Below are positions 18,569-28,349 of a stretch of 64,000 nt of DNA, piece after piece. Origin of the DNA: Olivibacter sitiensis DSM 17696 (lineage in GTDB: Bacteria; Bacteroidota; Bacteroidia; Sphingobacteriales; Sphingobacteriaceae); assembly GCF_000427965.1 (NCBI RefSeq), contig NZ_ATZA01000012.1, positions 60,863-124,862 on the forward strand. The letters are read 5' to 3'. The first letter of the stretch is position 1; each line of letters begins with the position of its first letter. Position numbers and translations under genes: made by a program. Below the pieces are notes generated by a model. It had not been told where the DNA came from, ran no database searches, and worked only from the letters and a program-made list of their open reading frames with translations.

Positions 18569-19462
18569 TTATCCCAGCTTCTGTGTGAAGAATTCTACCG
18601 TACGCTTCCACGCAAGTGTTGCCGCCTCCTTATCATAACGCGGTGTTGTATCATTGTGGGAACCATGGTTGGTGCCCGGGTAATGATATGCCGTGTATTC
18701 CTTGTTGTTGCTTTTGAGCGCCTCTTCATAAGCGGGCCACCCCGCGTTCACATTGGTGTCGTGCTCGGCAAAATGAAACTGGAGAGGTGCTTTGATGTTG
18801 GGGACTTCTTCTACAGGAGCCTGTGCCCCGTAAAAAGGCACGGCAGCGGCCAAGCCGGGGATCCGGACAGCCATCATATTGGAAATCCACCCGCCAAAAC
18901 AAAAACCCACTACGCCCACTTTACCATTGCAAAATTCATTTTTTTGCAGGAAATCGAACCCTGCAATGAAATCTTCCAGCATCTCGTTTCTGTCGCGCTT
19001 GCTTTGCAAGGCGCGTCCATCGTCATCATTGCCAGGATAACCGCCCAATGGACTTAGCGCATCCGGTGCCAAACTGACAAAGCCCGCTAATGCTGCTCGT
19101 CTTGCTACATCTTCTATATGTGGATTCAAGCCCCTATTTTCATGGACTACTACTATTTCGCCTAGTTTTTTCTGGTTTCCTTTGGGCATACATAAGAGTG
19201 CCTTGATCGTGCCACCGCCTTTTGGCGAAGGATAATGGATGTATTTCGTTTCTATATTCGGATCATCCGCTTTCACTTGGATGGCTCCTTTATAATCAGG
19301 TGTCAAAAAACTCATCAGCGAGGATACCGTCAATCCTCCTACGGCATAAAGAGAAAGCTTCTGCATAAAGTCCCTCCGTGATAAGCGATCGTGTGCGTAG
19401 TCATTATACAGGTCAAAAACTTCCTGCTTGATATCTTCTTTTCTTAGGTTTTGCATAGCCAT
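18569..19462 (-). CDS. Dienelactone hydrolase family protein
   Basis: A 297-residue alpha/beta-hydrolase. An N-terminal segment SRRDFMQKLSLYAVGG looks like a Tat signal placed after about 27 extra residues. The catalytic triad of the family is present: the Cys nucleophile in VGFCFGG, Asp in FAEHDTNV and His in PGTNHGSH. The HENRGLN segment is also typical. Such enzymes open lactone rings, though many exported relatives have unknown substrates. It is separated from the methyltransferase start by 77 bp and is preceded by the divergent tannase-like gene at 19636. Confidence 0.85.
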   Translation of the reverse strand: MAMQNLRKEDIKQEVFDLYNDYAHDRLSRRDFMQKLSLYAVGGLTVSSLMSFLTPDYKGAIQVKADDPNIETKYIHYPSPKGGGTIKALLCMPKGNQKKLGEIVVVHENRGLNPHIEDVARRAALAGFVSLAPDALSPLGGYPGNDDDGRALQSKRDRNEMLEDFIAGFDFLQKNEFCNGKVGVVGFCFGGWISNMMAVRIPGLAAAVPFYGAQAPVEEVPNIKAPLQFHFAEHDTNVNAGWPAYEEALKSNNKEYTAYHYPGTNHGSHNDTTPRYDKEAATLAWKRTVEFFTQKLG

Positions 19463-19635
19463 TAGTGGTTTATAGCGTGAAAGTTTAAAAATACTGGCCT
19501 AAAATACGCATCTTAACGGAATAAAGCGATCGAAAACAGTCTCTTTTGTTGTGAAAAGATGCTGAAGAACCGCATTTTTGGGTTCCTTGTGGGCGAAAAA
19601 ATCCGTACATTTCCATCCTATTTCTGATAAATAAA

Positions 19636-21144
19636 ATGATGGATCAACTGTTCAAGAAATCGTTCGGCATGGTGGCCGTATCATGTATTATTTCCTGTGG
19701 AACTGCACAACAAAAATCTAAGCTGGAATTTAATTCAAATGTATTTGAAAAACAGGAGGTTACCGTAAATGGCGCAGTGCTAAAAATCCGTGCCTATGAA
19801 AATATCAGCTATGTAGCAGACCCCGTGGATACGGTTTACCAGAAAATAAATGTCTATATTCCCGAAGCCTATTTTGAAGGGGAGGATATCAACGGATACA
19901 CAGCCGAAACGGCACCCATTTTTTTCCCAAACCAGGTGGGCGGATACATGCCGGCAAAACCGGGCACGGCAATCAACGATGGAAAAGGTCCCGGAGGCGG
20001 TGGGCCAGGAGGGAACCGACAAACGACCATTGCATTGGCCTTGGCACAGGGATATGTGGTGGCATCGCCAGGGGCACGTGGTAGGACGACACAAAACGAG
20101 CAGGGAAGCTATACCGGGAAAGCACCTGCAGCTATTGTAGATCTAAAAGCTGCCGTACGTTACTTGAAGTACAATGACAGGAGCATGCCGGGGGATGCTT
20201 CAAGGATTATTTCCAATGGTACGAGTGCCGGAGGCGCCTTGTCTTCGCTCATAGGGGCAACTGGAAACAATAAAGATTACGAGCCTTATCTCCTGGAAAT
20301 CGGTGCGGCTGATGCCACGGACGATATCTTTGCGGTCTCGGCCTATTGCCCCATCACCAATCTCGACCATGCGGATATGGCCTATGAATGGCAGTTCAAT
20401 GGCGTAAACAATTATGCCAAAAGAGGTGGGGGCGGACCAGCAGGAGGGGGAATGCCGCAGCAGGCGACAGTGGCGTCGCTCACCGACGACCAGATTCGCG
20501 TTTCGGGTCAGTTAAAGGCTATGTTTCCCGAGTATGTCAATGGACTTGAACTGAAAGGAAAAGATGGAAAGCTCTTGCAACTGGATGAAAGCGGCAACGG
20601 TAATTTTCGGGATTTGGTCAAATCTTACGTGATTGCCTCTGCACAAAAAGCAATGGATGCTGGAACTGATCTATCGGGTTTGTCCTGGATTAAAACAGGA
20701 AACGGTAAAATCACCGATCTTGATTTTGACGCGTATGTCCGCTACATGGAACGGATGAAGACACCGCCTGCATTCGATGCCTTAGACCTCTCATCGGCGG
20801 AAAATCAACTCTTTGGCGATGGTGCAACCGACAAAAAGCATTTTACGGCATTTTCACAGCAAAATACGCTTGCAAACGGGGTTTTGACGGACATGCAGAT
20901 CGTGGATAGGATGAATCCGATGGACTATATCGGTAAGGCGGGCACTACAATTTCACAACATTGGCGAATCCGCCATGGAACGAAAGATAAGGATACCGGG
21001 TTGGCCATTTCCGTTATGCTGGCAACGCTGTTGGAAAACAAAGGTTATGACGTCAGTTTGGAACTACCTTGGGACAAGCCACACAGTGGTGACTATGACC
21101 TGAATGAACTTTTTGAGTGGATAGACACGCTTTGTAAGAAATAG
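19636..21144 (+). CDS. Tannase-like (subtype B) alpha/beta-hydrolase lipoprotein
   Basis: A 502-residue esterase with a short signal and a lipobox-like IISC. The nucleophile elbow NGTSAGGALSS, the Asp in HGTKDKDTGL and the His in DKPHSGDYD match the arrangement of bacterial subtype B tannases, which split gallate esters. Two Gly-rich loops (PGGGGPGGNR and RGGGGPAGGGM) are unusual but lie between conserved blocks. The assignment to tannases rather than a general feruloyl-esterase-like group is from motif order only. A terminator follows, shared with the convergent gene. Confidence 0.75.
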   Translation: MMDQLFKKSFGMVAVSCIISCGTAQQKSKLEFNSNVFEKQEVTVNGAVLKIRAYENISYVADPVDTVYQKINVYIPEAYFEGEDINGYTAETAPIFFPNQVGGYMPAKPGTAINDGKGPGGGGPGGNRQTTIALALAQGYVVASPGARGRTTQNEQGSYTGKAPAAIVDLKAAVRYLKYNDRSMPGDASRIISNGTSAGGALSSLIGATGNNKDYEPYLLEIGAADATDDIFAVSAYCPITNLDHADMAYEWQFNGVNNYAKRGGGGPAGGGMPQQATVASLTDDQIRVSGQLKAMFPEYVNGLELKGKDGKLLQLDESGNGNFRDLVKSYVIASAQKAMDAGTDLSGLSWIKTGNGKITDLDFDAYVRYMERMKTPPAFDALDLSSAENQLFGDGATDKKHFTAFSQQNTLANGVLTDMQIVDRMNPMDYIGKAGTTISQHWRIRHGTKDKDTGLAISVMLATLLENKGYDVSLELPWDKPHSGDYDLNELFEWIDTLCKK

Positions 21145-21151
21145 GAAATAT

Positions 21152-21187
21152 AAAAGCCGGGAATATCGTTACGGATTCCCAGCTTTT
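21152..21187. terminator. Probable bidirectional terminator between convergent genes
   Basis: Thirteen-base arms with one mismatch (21152-21164 and 21175-21187) flanked by A-rich and T-rich ends lie between the tannase-like gene and the convergent esterase gene, so it could serve both. Confidence 0.7.
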
Positions 21188-21279
21188 CAGCTTCATTCTC
21201 TATAGCCTATTTCCGAAACTAACTTCGCCTGTCTGCTAATGTATTCATAAGTCAGCTTCGACGAATTTCTATAAACAGA

Positions 21280-22527
21280 TTATTTGCTTTGCTCAAACAG
21301 CCAGTCTCTTACGCCTTCAATCGTATAGGCGATGCGCCATGTGGCGCGGTGGTCGCTTCCGCCTTGTCCCTGCATATCGGGCGGAACTACCGTCCCCGCT
21401 TTTAGCGGTGTGTATTGAATCTTATTGCCTTGAGCCAATACCTTTTTTACGTCTTCGGCAAATTCCTCCGGCGTAGCTTTTCCGTTAAAAGTAGCGCGGC
21501 TAACTTTTGCTCCTTCTTTTTCCAAAGCGGCCGTGATGGCATTCATTCCCGGAAAGGCCTTGTTGTCGCCTTCCGAGACAATGATCCATAGCTTGTCGTT
21601 TGCCATAGGTGCTACCTTGGATGCGTCCCATTGTCCTGCTACAAGGAAAGAAGCAGCAAACAAATCGGGATACTTGATGTCCAGGGCAATGGACGACATA
21701 CAGCCCATGGATTGTCCCGTGGTATACAGGCGGTTTTTGTCGATATTATATTGAGACGTCAATTCATTGATCAGATTGACAGTCGCGTCTAAGTCCTCCG
21801 TAAATTCGGACTGATCATTGACCGTAACGACCGAATACTGTGGAGCCAAAACGAAGGCTTCGTGTTTAGCCTGTTCTTCGGGGCTCGCCCAAATGACGGC
21901 CCCCAAGCCTTGCATCAATGTCGCTTTTATTTCCGGGCTGACCACGCCTGCATCGTGGATGAACATGACCATGGGATAGGATTTGTTCTTGTCATAGTTT
22001 TTTGGAACGTATAAGTTGTATTTTACCGTGATGCCCGTTTGTTGATCTTGGTATTCGTGCTGGGTAAAATCGTCTACGATAAGGTTGACCACCTTGTCAT
22101 TGTCAATGGCTTTTTCTGTTGGCGCTATAGATTTAGCATCGGATGTAGCAATTTCTTTTAGTTGGCTGACGGCAACTTTCGCCGTCCTGATTTCGGAATC
22201 TTTGCCTTTTGGGATGAAGGTAGCGGCAGTGGCATCGTCTTTTGCCAGTTCGATGATGACGTATTTACCGTCTTTTCCTTCTTCTGATTTTTCAGGTTCG
22301 GCATTGGCATAAACAGCCGTTATCGTCCTGCCCTCTACTGAAAAGGAGGCTTTGTCTAGCTTTTCGTTTTCGATCTCCCTATCGTATTCCACTAAGGCCG
22401 CGGTTGTCTTCTGCCCATCGCCAAATACTTCCGTCAATGCGGTTATACTTTGGATTTTCCCCGCCTGTTTTTGACTTGCACAGGATGCCAGCGCAACCGC
22501 GCATGTTAGTAATATGATATGTTTCAT
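21280..22527 (-). CDS. Alpha/beta-hydrolase lipoprotein (esterase/prolyl-oligopeptidase-like)
   Basis: A 415-residue lipoprotein (lipobox ALASC). Residues about 25-130 form a beta-rich N-terminal domain, and the C-terminal 250 residues form a hydrolase with the oxyanion region MVMFIHDAG, the nucleophile elbow TGQSMGCMSS, an Asp/Glu near IIVSEGDNKAF and a His at GGSDHRATW. This two-domain layout is known in secreted Bacteroidota and Clostridia esterases of the EstA type. Together with the neighbouring tannase-like and dienelactone-hydrolase genes it suggests attack on plant-derived esters. Substrate unknown. Confidence 0.75.
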   Translation of the reverse strand: MKHIILLTCAVALASCASQKQAGKIQSITALTEVFGDGQKTTAALVEYDREIENEKLDKASFSVEGRTITAVYANAEPEKSEEGKDGKYVIIELAKDDATAATFIPKGKDSEIRTAKVAVSQLKEIATSDAKSIAPTEKAIDNDKVVNLIVDDFTQHEYQDQQTGITVKYNLYVPKNYDKNKSYPMVMFIHDAGVVSPEIKATLMQGLGAVIWASPEEQAKHEAFVLAPQYSVVTVNDQSEFTEDLDATVNLINELTSQYNIDKNRLYTTGQSMGCMSSIALDIKYPDLFAASFLVAGQWDASKVAPMANDKLWIIVSEGDNKAFPGMNAITAALEKEGAKVSRATFNGKATPEEFAEDVKKVLAQGNKIQYTPLKAGTVVPPDMQGQGGSDHRATWRIAYTIEGVRDWLFEQSK

Positions 22528-22918
22528 TGTTTTGAATTTTTTTGCCGTCTACTGCTCTATGGCTTTGCATTCGGGTGGCCTTTGCGACGAAACATCCTTG
22601 CGAAGCTGATAGCCAAACTTACATAAAAATGGAGGATTATAACCGCGTTCAATAAAATTAGGTTGCAGTCGCCAAATGGAACTGTACGGAGTCTGTCTGG
22701 CGTAAAGATTTTTCCAAACCTCCCCCTCCCGACACTTCATCCCATCGCGCCGCTTCGGAGAGGGAGATAGGCCGGTGTGCTACCTTTCTCGCATCCAAGC
22801 GCAACCCAAACTGTCCATAGGTCTGCAGGCTAAGCTAAGGCTTGTCTCCCTCTATATGGGAACAAGCCGGACAAGTGTGCTGGAAAGTAGGAAGTGAAAA
22901 ACAATTCCATCCGTCCGT
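22528..22918. other. Gene-free 390-bp stretch
   Basis: No coding frame or RNA family is recognised. It has two structure-prone parts: C-rich and G-rich complementary tracts (CCTCCCCCTCCC near 22719 and GAGAGGGAGA near 22759), and a hairpin with arms at 22839-22850 and 22858-22868. It could be an eroded repeat element. Confidence 0.4.
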
Positions 22919-24547
22919 TTACTTAAATGACAGCGGATGTCCTACGTTGCCATTCGGTTCCTGGATGTGAAGCAGCGCGCTGATGGTAGGTGCGATATCG
23001 TACATGCTCGCTATTTGGTTGCTCGACCCACCTTTTGGAATCCCCCAACCCATCCATACCAGAGGGATATGTGCGTCGTATGGATTCCAGGCGCTGTGGC
23101 CTGTGCCTGTCTGCTTATCCGAACCGCCTTTCCATTGTGGGTCAAATACCAATTGTATGGCGCCGCTCCTCTTGAAGTTGTAGCTATTGACAATTCTCCT
23201 GCGAATGGGGTCTGCAACCGTAGATTGCCCGGCACGGTCCATGTCTACGGCATAGGCAATGCCGGGAAGCCTACGGCAATAATCGATGATGGTGGCCTTG
23301 ATGTTCCCAAGGTTCAAACCTTTCGATGCTATCAAGGCGTAGTCGAGGTGAACTTGGTCATTCATCAAGCTCCTTACCAGGGCAGGGCTATGGTAAATGC
23401 TATCCAAATGATGGTTTAAACGCTCTTGCGACAATGAAAGATATCCTCCTCCGCCACGATGGTCTATGAAAAAAGGATTGTTGTGTGAAGCACCATGGTC
23501 GGCAGTAATAAATATCAGGTATTCGTCCTTCCCGATTTTGTTGTCCAGAAATTCAAAGAAGGCTTTGAGGTCTTGGTCCAATCGGAGGTACATATCCTCT
23601 ACTTCCAATGCATTGACCCCATATTGGTGACCAATACCATCGGTAGAAGAAAGGCTTATGGCCAGGAAGTCCGTGCATCCGTTTTTATTGTTCCCCAATT
23701 GCTCTTCATGGATAGCGGCTTTGGCAAAATCCAAGGTGTAAGAGTTGCCAAAAGGGGTATCCCTGATAATGCCACGACCATTTTTCTTCAAAATAGAGGC
23801 ATCGATAGGGAGCACGGCCTTGTTCATGCCTTTCATGGCACCTTCGTAGGGGTTCTCATCTGGGCTACTCTGTACGTAGCTTTCCTTGGCGTACAAGGTG
23901 TGCCATCCATTTTTTAGGTAGTCGTCTGCCAAGGAGCTTTCATTGAATTGTTTTACCCAAGCCGGCAGCTCGTCCATATAATAATTGCTGGTGCCCCATT
24001 TCGCATCGTTGCCAAACCAATAAGCGGCATTGGCAAAATGGCCGGCCGGGAAAATGCTCGACCTGTCCTTGATGGCAATACCGATGACCTTGCTGCGAAA
24101 ATTAGTGGCCAGTTTGAGCTCGTCCGTAACAGTAGAGGTCAGCAGGTTCTTGGGGGACATCTGGCCACTTGAGCCATTTATACCCACGCCAGAGACGCTG
24201 GTATCGGTAGCACAGTAGGTCACTTTACCTTCTAGCTGGTACATGAAATCATTGCCCGTGATGCCATGAATGGACGGAACGCTTCCCGTATAGACTGTGG
24301 TATGCCCTATGGCGGTTACCGTGGGCAAATGATCTATATAGGTGTTTTCGTGGCTGTAGCCCTCATTTAGTAAGCGCTTGAAGCCACCCTGTTCGTAGCG
24401 ATCGTAATAGCGATAGAGGTAGTCCCATCGCATTTGATCAATCATGATACCTACAACCAGCTTTGGCCTTTTGAGGGCAGCATTGTCCTGTGCAAATGAA
24501 AGTGTCGCTAAATGGATAACTAAGTAAAGTGGAATTAAAAATCTCAT
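22919..24547 (-). CDS. pafA: PafA-type alkaline phosphatase
   Basis: A 542-residue secreted phosphatase of the alkaline-phosphatase superfamily (signal peptide ending LSFAQ). The catalytic Thr lies in LPTVTAIGHTTVYTGS, metal ligands in MIDQMRWDY and ITADHGASHN, and the KDRSS segment supplies the Lys and Arg that mark the PafA subgroup. PafA enzymes hydrolyse phosphate monoesters outside the cytoplasm and are calcium-activated and insensitive to phosphate in studied members. It diverges from pstS, and the shared region carries repeats like Pho boxes, so joint induction under phosphate limitation is likely. Confidence 0.88.
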   Translation of the reverse strand: MRFLIPLYLVIHLATLSFAQDNAALKRPKLVVGIMIDQMRWDYLYRYYDRYEQGGFKRLLNEGYSHENTYIDHLPTVTAIGHTTVYTGSVPSIHGITGNDFMYQLEGKVTYCATDTSVSGVGINGSSGQMSPKNLLTSTVTDELKLATNFRSKVIGIAIKDRSSIFPAGHFANAAYWFGNDAKWGTSNYYMDELPAWVKQFNESSLADDYLKNGWHTLYAKESYVQSSPDENPYEGAMKGMNKAVLPIDASILKKNGRGIIRDTPFGNSYTLDFAKAAIHEEQLGNNKNGCTDFLAISLSSTDGIGHQYGVNALEVEDMYLRLDQDLKAFFEFLDNKIGKDEYLIFITADHGASHNNPFFIDHRGGGGYLSLSQERLNHHLDSIYHSPALVRSLMNDQVHLDYALIASKGLNLGNIKATIIDYCRRLPGIAYAVDMDRAGQSTVADPIRRRIVNSYNFKRSGAIQLVFDPQWKGGSDKQTGTGHSAWNPYDAHIPLVWMGWGIPKGGSSNQIASMYDIAPTISALLHIQEPNGNVGHPLSFK

Positions 24548-24577
24548 GAAATGCTACCTTTGATACATAATGAAAAG

Positions 24578-24585
24578 CAAAAGTA
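24578..24585 (-). promoter_or_regulatory. -7 element of pafA
   Basis: On the minus strand the sequence reads TACTTTTG, an exact TAnnTTTG match, 30 bp before the pafA ATG. Confidence 0.55.
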
Positions 24586-24617
24586 GAATAGTTTTTGTTA
24601 TTTGTTGTTTGCCGTTC

Positions 24618-24635
24618 GATTAACTTATTGTTAAC
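24618..24635 (-). promoter_or_regulatory. Pho-box-like pair upstream of pafA
   Basis: The minus strand reads GTTAACA, four bases, then GTTAATC, giving an 11-bp repeat like that upstream of pstS. The pair ends 32 bp before the -7 element, and two weaker units may fill the gap with the same period. Regulator binding is inferred. Confidence 0.45.
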
Positions 24636-24747
24636 TATATTTGTCGCTGATGCCACCTGTCAACTGACAGGAGTGGCAAGGCAAGGAAGTTAGATAAACA
24701 CTTGATTCATACGTTTGTTGTGTTATAGTGGACTTTAGGGGGCTAAT

Positions 24748-24776
24748 GTTAACCATTTCTTAACAGTAGCTTAAAG
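24748..24776 (+). promoter_or_regulatory. Three-unit Pho-box-like array upstream of pstS
   Basis: Units GTTAACC, CTTAACA and CTTAAAG begin at 24748, 24759 and 24770, each 7 bp with 4-bp spacers, the classic geometry of PhoB-family sites. The last unit covers the -33 region of the promoter at 24786, as expected for an activator. Confidence 0.6.
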
Positions 24777-24785
24777 GTATTGGTT

Positions 24786-24793
24786 TAGTTTTG
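24786..24793 (+). promoter_or_regulatory. -7 element of the pst operon
   Basis: TAGTTTTG matches TAnnTTTG exactly. It lies 9 bp after the last Pho-box-like unit and 19 bp before the pstS ATG. Confidence 0.6.
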
Positions 24794-24812
24794 TTTCATT
24801 CAATCTTTGCTA

Positions 24813-25652
24813 ATGAAATTTGTCTACATGTTGGTGTTCGCTTTGATTATTGCTGCCTGCAGCGACAGCAAGCACGGTATCAAGGTGAAAGGATCTGATA
24901 CGGAAGTCAACCTGGCCGTGAAGTTGGCAGAGCATTTCTATGAGCAGGAGCCCGATTTCAGTGTGTCGATTTCGGGAGGGGGCTCGGGCTTGGGCATTGC
25001 CTCCTTGATGAACGGACAGGCAGATATAGCCAATTCGTCCAGGCCCTTGAACCCGGAAGAGGACAGCCTGTTCAAGGCCAGGGGCATCAAACTACATACA
25101 GTGGTCTTTGCCGAGGATGCCACGGCCATCATCGTGCACCACGATTTTCCTTTGGACAGCTTGGACGTACCTACCTTGGCCAAGGCGATGTCGGGGGAAT
25201 TGAACAACTGGAGTTCCATTATAGGAACAAATTTGCCTATTACGATCTATGGGCGTCAGAGCAATTCGGGCACCCATTCCTTTGTCCGGAAAAAATTGGG
25301 TGTTAACTTTAGCAGGGAGGCCAAGGAAATGAACGGTAATGCACAGATCATGGAGGGGGTGCGTATGGATCGCTCCGGCATAGGCTATGTAGGAGCAGGG
25401 TATATCTTGGACGGTGGAGACGATGGTTCTGTCAAAGTGTTGCGTATTACGGAAAGGGTAGGGGAGCCCGCCATATCCCCTTTGGACAAAAAGGCTATTA
25501 CCGAGGGGCGTTACTTCTTTCAGCGCCCTTTATTTCAGTTTATACCGCAAAGCTCCTGGGAGAAGGTGCAGCCCTTCATTGCCTTTGAGCAGAGCGCCGT
25601 GGGGCAAGAATTGATACGCTCATCGGGATATTATACAGTGGAAGCTAAATAA
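24813..25652 (+). CDS. pstS: Phosphate-binding lipoprotein PstS
   Basis: A 279-residue lipoprotein (lipobox IIAAC) that captures phosphate for the Pst ABC transporter. The phosphate-binding motifs are visible: KGSDTEVN, SGGGSGLGIASL and NSSRPLNPEE, plus GRQSNSGTHSFVRKKL in the second lobe. The ATG at 24813 is preferred to the in-frame TTG two codons earlier. It is shorter than E. coli PstS but normal for the Bacteroidota form. pstC follows by 7 bp. Confidence 0.92.
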   Translation: MKFVYMLVFALIIAACSDSKHGIKVKGSDTEVNLAVKLAEHFYEQEPDFSVSISGGGSGLGIASLMNGQADIANSSRPLNPEEDSLFKARGIKLHTVVFAEDATAIIVHHDFPLDSLDVPTLAKAMSGELNNWSSIIGTNLPITIYGRQSNSGTHSFVRKKLGVNFSREAKEMNGNAQIMEGVRMDRSGIGYVGAGYILDGGDDGSVKVLRITERVGEPAISPLDKKAITEGRYFFQRPLFQFIPQSSWEKVQPFIAFEQSAVGQELIRSSGYYTVEAK

Positions 25653-25659
25653 AACAACA

Positions 25660-26550
25660 ATGAGGCAAGCAAGAAGAGAATGGTGGAACAGTCTGGGCAA
25701 GCAGGTGTTTAGGCTGACGGGCGTAATGGTCATCGTGGTACTGATGGCTATCTTGGGTATGCTGTTGTGGAATACGGCAGCTTTTTTCTTGGAGATCAGT
25801 CCTGTTGATTTTATTACGGGCACGCAGTGGGATCCTTCCTCTAGCGATGCGCAGTACGGCATCTTGCCTTTGTTGGTGAGCACCTGCCTTGTTACTTTGG
25901 GTGCGATGATCATTGCCATTCCCATAGGGATTGGAACGGCCGCTTTCCTCTCGGAATATGCGGGTAGCAGACTTCGGAATATCCTGAAACCGATCATCGA
26001 GATGTTGGCAGCCATTCCCAGTGTTACCATCGGGTTCCTGGGCATTGTATTCCTTGGCCCGGAGATCGCGCAGATGACAGGGCAGTCCAATGGGCTCAAC
26101 GCGCTGAATGGTGCCATCTTGCTGGCCATCATGGCGCTTCCCACTATTGTGACCATTGCCGAGGATGCTATACAAGGCGTGCCACAGTCTTATAAGGAAG
26201 CCAGCTATGGCGTAGGGGCCAACCGTTGGGAGACGCTCACCAAGATCACCATTCCAGCGGCAGCGCCAGGCATATTGGCGGCCGTGATGCTGGGCGTGGG
26301 CAGGGCCATAGGAGAGACCATGACCGTGCTAATGGCTACGGGCAACGTATCGGCCTTTCCGAAGGGTTTTTTCCATTCGGTAAAAACCATCACGGCCACC
26401 ATCGCCATTGAAATGGGCGAGGTGCCCTATCAAACCACGCATTACTATGCACTGTTTGCCATCGCCACGGTGCTCTTTGCCATGACCTTGGTGGTCAACC
26501 TGATTGGTGAACATTTTGTGAATAAGTTTCGTAAATATCAAGCCGCCTAA
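25660..26550 (+). CDS. pstC: Phosphate ABC transporter permease PstC
   Basis: A 296-residue inner-membrane permease with six predicted helices. It has the PstC-type loop sequence IEMLAAIPSVTIGFLGIVFL and the ABC coupling motif region EASYGVGANRWETLTKITIP. It pairs with PstA to form the phosphate channel. Its stop codon overlaps the pstA start (TAATG at 26548-26552), so translation is coupled. Confidence 0.93.
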   Translation: MRQARREWWNSLGKQVFRLTGVMVIVVLMAILGMLLWNTAAFFLEISPVDFITGTQWDPSSSDAQYGILPLLVSTCLVTLGAMIIAIPIGIGTAAFLSEYAGSRLRNILKPIIEMLAAIPSVTIGFLGIVFLGPEIAQMTGQSNGLNALNGAILLAIMALPTIVTIAEDAIQGVPQSYKEASYGVGANRWETLTKITIPAAAPGILAAVMLGVGRAIGETMTVLMATGNVSAFPKGFFHSVKTITATIAIEMGEVPYQTTHYYALFAIATVLFAMTLVVNLIGEHFVNKFRKYQAA

Positions 26551-27392
26551 TGAAAAGAAAGCTACAATTTATCGCTGAATGGGGAAGCCTGTTGCTGAGT
26601 ACGGCTGCGGTATGCTGTTTCCTGGTAGTCATCCTTTGGGACATCATCGGCAAAGGGCTACCGGTTCTCTCTTGGGAGTTCCTCAGTTCGCTGCCTACCG
26701 ACGGCATGACAAAGGGAGGTATATTGCCGGCCATCGTGGGTACCGTGTCGGTTACGCTCATTACGGCCATTTCGGCCACGCCCTTTGGCGTTTGTTGTGC
26801 CATTTACCTCAATGAATATGCACAGGATAACTGGCTTACGCGCTCCATTAGGGCCTCTATACGCAACTTGGCTGGCGTCCCCTCCATTATCTATGGCCTT
26901 TTCGGCCTGGCTATTTTTGTGCAGGCCCTGCAGTTGGGTACCTCCCTGCTGGCCGCGGGACTTACGTTGGGATTGCTGTCCTTACCTTATATCATTACCA
27001 CTACGGAGGAGGCGCTGCGGCGTGTACCTGCTAGTACCAGGGAGGCCGCACTGGCAGTAGGGGCCACGCAGCTGGAATCCATCAGGGATATGGTGCTGCC
27101 CTCGGCCATATCGGGCATCCTCACCGGCGTGGTGCTGGCCCTGTCGCGCGCGGCCGGTGAAACGGCACCTATTCTTTTTACGGGCGTCGCCTTTTACATC
27201 AACAATCCCTCCGGTGCATTGAATCAAGAGTTTATGGCGCTGCCATACCATTTGTATATGCTGTCTACGCAGCATCAGGCCATTGCAGAAGTCCGTCCTC
27301 TGGCCTATGGTACGGCGCTGACGCTCATTATCGTCGTCTTTTTGCTCAATTTTACCGCTTTTTACATTCGTTATAAACACCGCTCAAAATGA
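26550..27392 (+). CDS. pstA: Phosphate ABC transporter permease PstA
   Basis: A 280-residue inner-membrane permease. Family marks include [37 protein letters not shown] and the coupling region [19 protein letters not shown]. The start shares a base with the pstC stop, and the end overlaps pstB by ATGA. Together with PstC it forms the membrane part of the high-affinity phosphate importer. Confidence 0.93.
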   Translation: MKRKLQFIAEWGSLLLSTAAVCCFLVVILWDIIGKGLPVLSWEFLSSLPTDGMTKGGILPAIVGTVSVTLITAISATPFGVCCAIYLNEYAQDNWLTRSIRASIRNLAGVPSIIYGLFGLAIFVQALQLGTSLLAAGLTLGLLSLPYIITTTEEALRRVPASTREAALAVGATQLESIRDMVLPSAISGILTGVVLALSRAAGETAPILFTGVAFYINNPSGALNQEFMALPYHLYMLSTQHQAIAEVRPLAYGTALTLIIVVFLLNFTAFYIRYKHRSK

Positions 27393-28150
27393 TACAAGAA
27401 AAGATCAAATTGGCTGCTCACGATGTCAATCTTTGGTTTGGCCAAAAGCAAATCTTAAAACACATTGATGTGACTTTCCCAGAGCGGAAGATAACGGCGC
27501 TGATAGGCCCTTCGGGTTGTGGCAAGAGCACCTTGCTGCGGGCTTTCAATCGCATGCATGATTTGGTACCGGATGCGCGCATTGAAGGTAGGTTCTTGCT
27601 GGATAACACGGACCTATATGGTGGTCCGCTATCGGCCACGCAAGTACGGCAACGGATTGGTATGGTGTTTCAGAAAGCAAACCCTTTTCCAAAGAGTATC
27701 TACGACAACGTGGTATATGGCTTGAAGATAAATGGCGTGCCCAAAGAGCAGCAGCACGAAATAGTGGTAAGATCGTTGCAGGAAAGCTACCTCTGGGAAG
27801 AGGTAAAAGATGAATTGAATAAACCAGCTGTCCGCCTGTCCGGTGGGCAGCAGCAACGCTTGTGCATCGCTCGTACCATCGCCTTGCGTCCAGAAGTAAT
27901 CTTGATGGATGAACCCTGTTCTGCGCTAGACCCCATTAGCACTGCCAAAATCGAAGAGCTCATTCTAAAACTAAAGGAGGAGTATACCATTGTCATCGTT
28001 ACCCACAGTATGCAGCAGGCACAGCGCATTGCCGATAAGACGGTGTTCATGTATCTGGGTGAAGTGGTAGAACAAGGACCTACGGCGTCTATCTTCAATA
28101 ATCCGCAACAGGAATTGACTGCCAACTACGTGCATGGGCGCTTTGGCTAA
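27389..28150 (+). CDS. pstB: Phosphate ABC transporter ATP-binding protein PstB
   Basis: A 253-residue ATPase with Walker [10 protein letters not shown], the signature [16 protein letters not shown], Walker [14 protein letters not shown] and an H-loop [10 protein letters not shown]. The RAFNRMHDL segment after Walker A is typical of PstB. It ends the operon; no phoU follows and no phoB/phoR pair is in the window, so the regulator must be encoded elsewhere. Confidence 0.95.
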   Translation: MIQEKIKLAAHDVNLWFGQKQILKHIDVTFPERKITALIGPSGCGKSTLLRAFNRMHDLVPDARIEGRFLLDNTDLYGGPLSATQVRQRIGMVFQKANPFPKSIYDNVVYGLKINGVPKEQQHEIVVRSLQESYLWEEVKDELNKPAVRLSGGQQQRLCIARTIALRPEVILMDEPCSALDPISTAKIEELILKLKEEYTIVIVTHSMQQAQRIADKTVFMYLGEVVEQGPTASIFNNPQQELTANYVHGRFG

Positions 28151-28320
28151 TAGGTTTTTACCTGATACGCTTACCTACATTTTGATAGATGAAAAAGATA
28201 TCCAAAATTTCGGGGCCTAATTGCGCTTCCATCCAGAGATAGGGAAATTCTATCTCCATTATTTCCAGTTGGAAACATCGGTCAAGCGATAATTAATGTG
28301 GGATTGTGTTCAAATTTGAT

Positions 28321-28328
28321 TAAGTTTG
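28321..28328 (+). promoter_or_regulatory. -7-like element before dnaE
   Basis: TAAGTTTG is an exact TAnnTTTG match 21 bp before the dnaE ATG. A TTG lies only 14 bp upstream, shorter than the usual spacing, so the -33 part is uncertain. Confidence 0.4.
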
Positions 28329-28349
28329 ATTTCCAAAATTGCTCACAGA

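Noticed and set aside
18492..18611. N-terminal extension of the methyltransferase
   Set aside because: It overlaps the hydrolase gene and precedes the normal family start.
24652..24678. CTGTCAACTGACAG palindrome as an E. coli-type Pho box
   Set aside because: It is inverted, not a direct 11-bp repeat, so it does not fit PhoB geometry; the TTAAC arrays nearby fit better.
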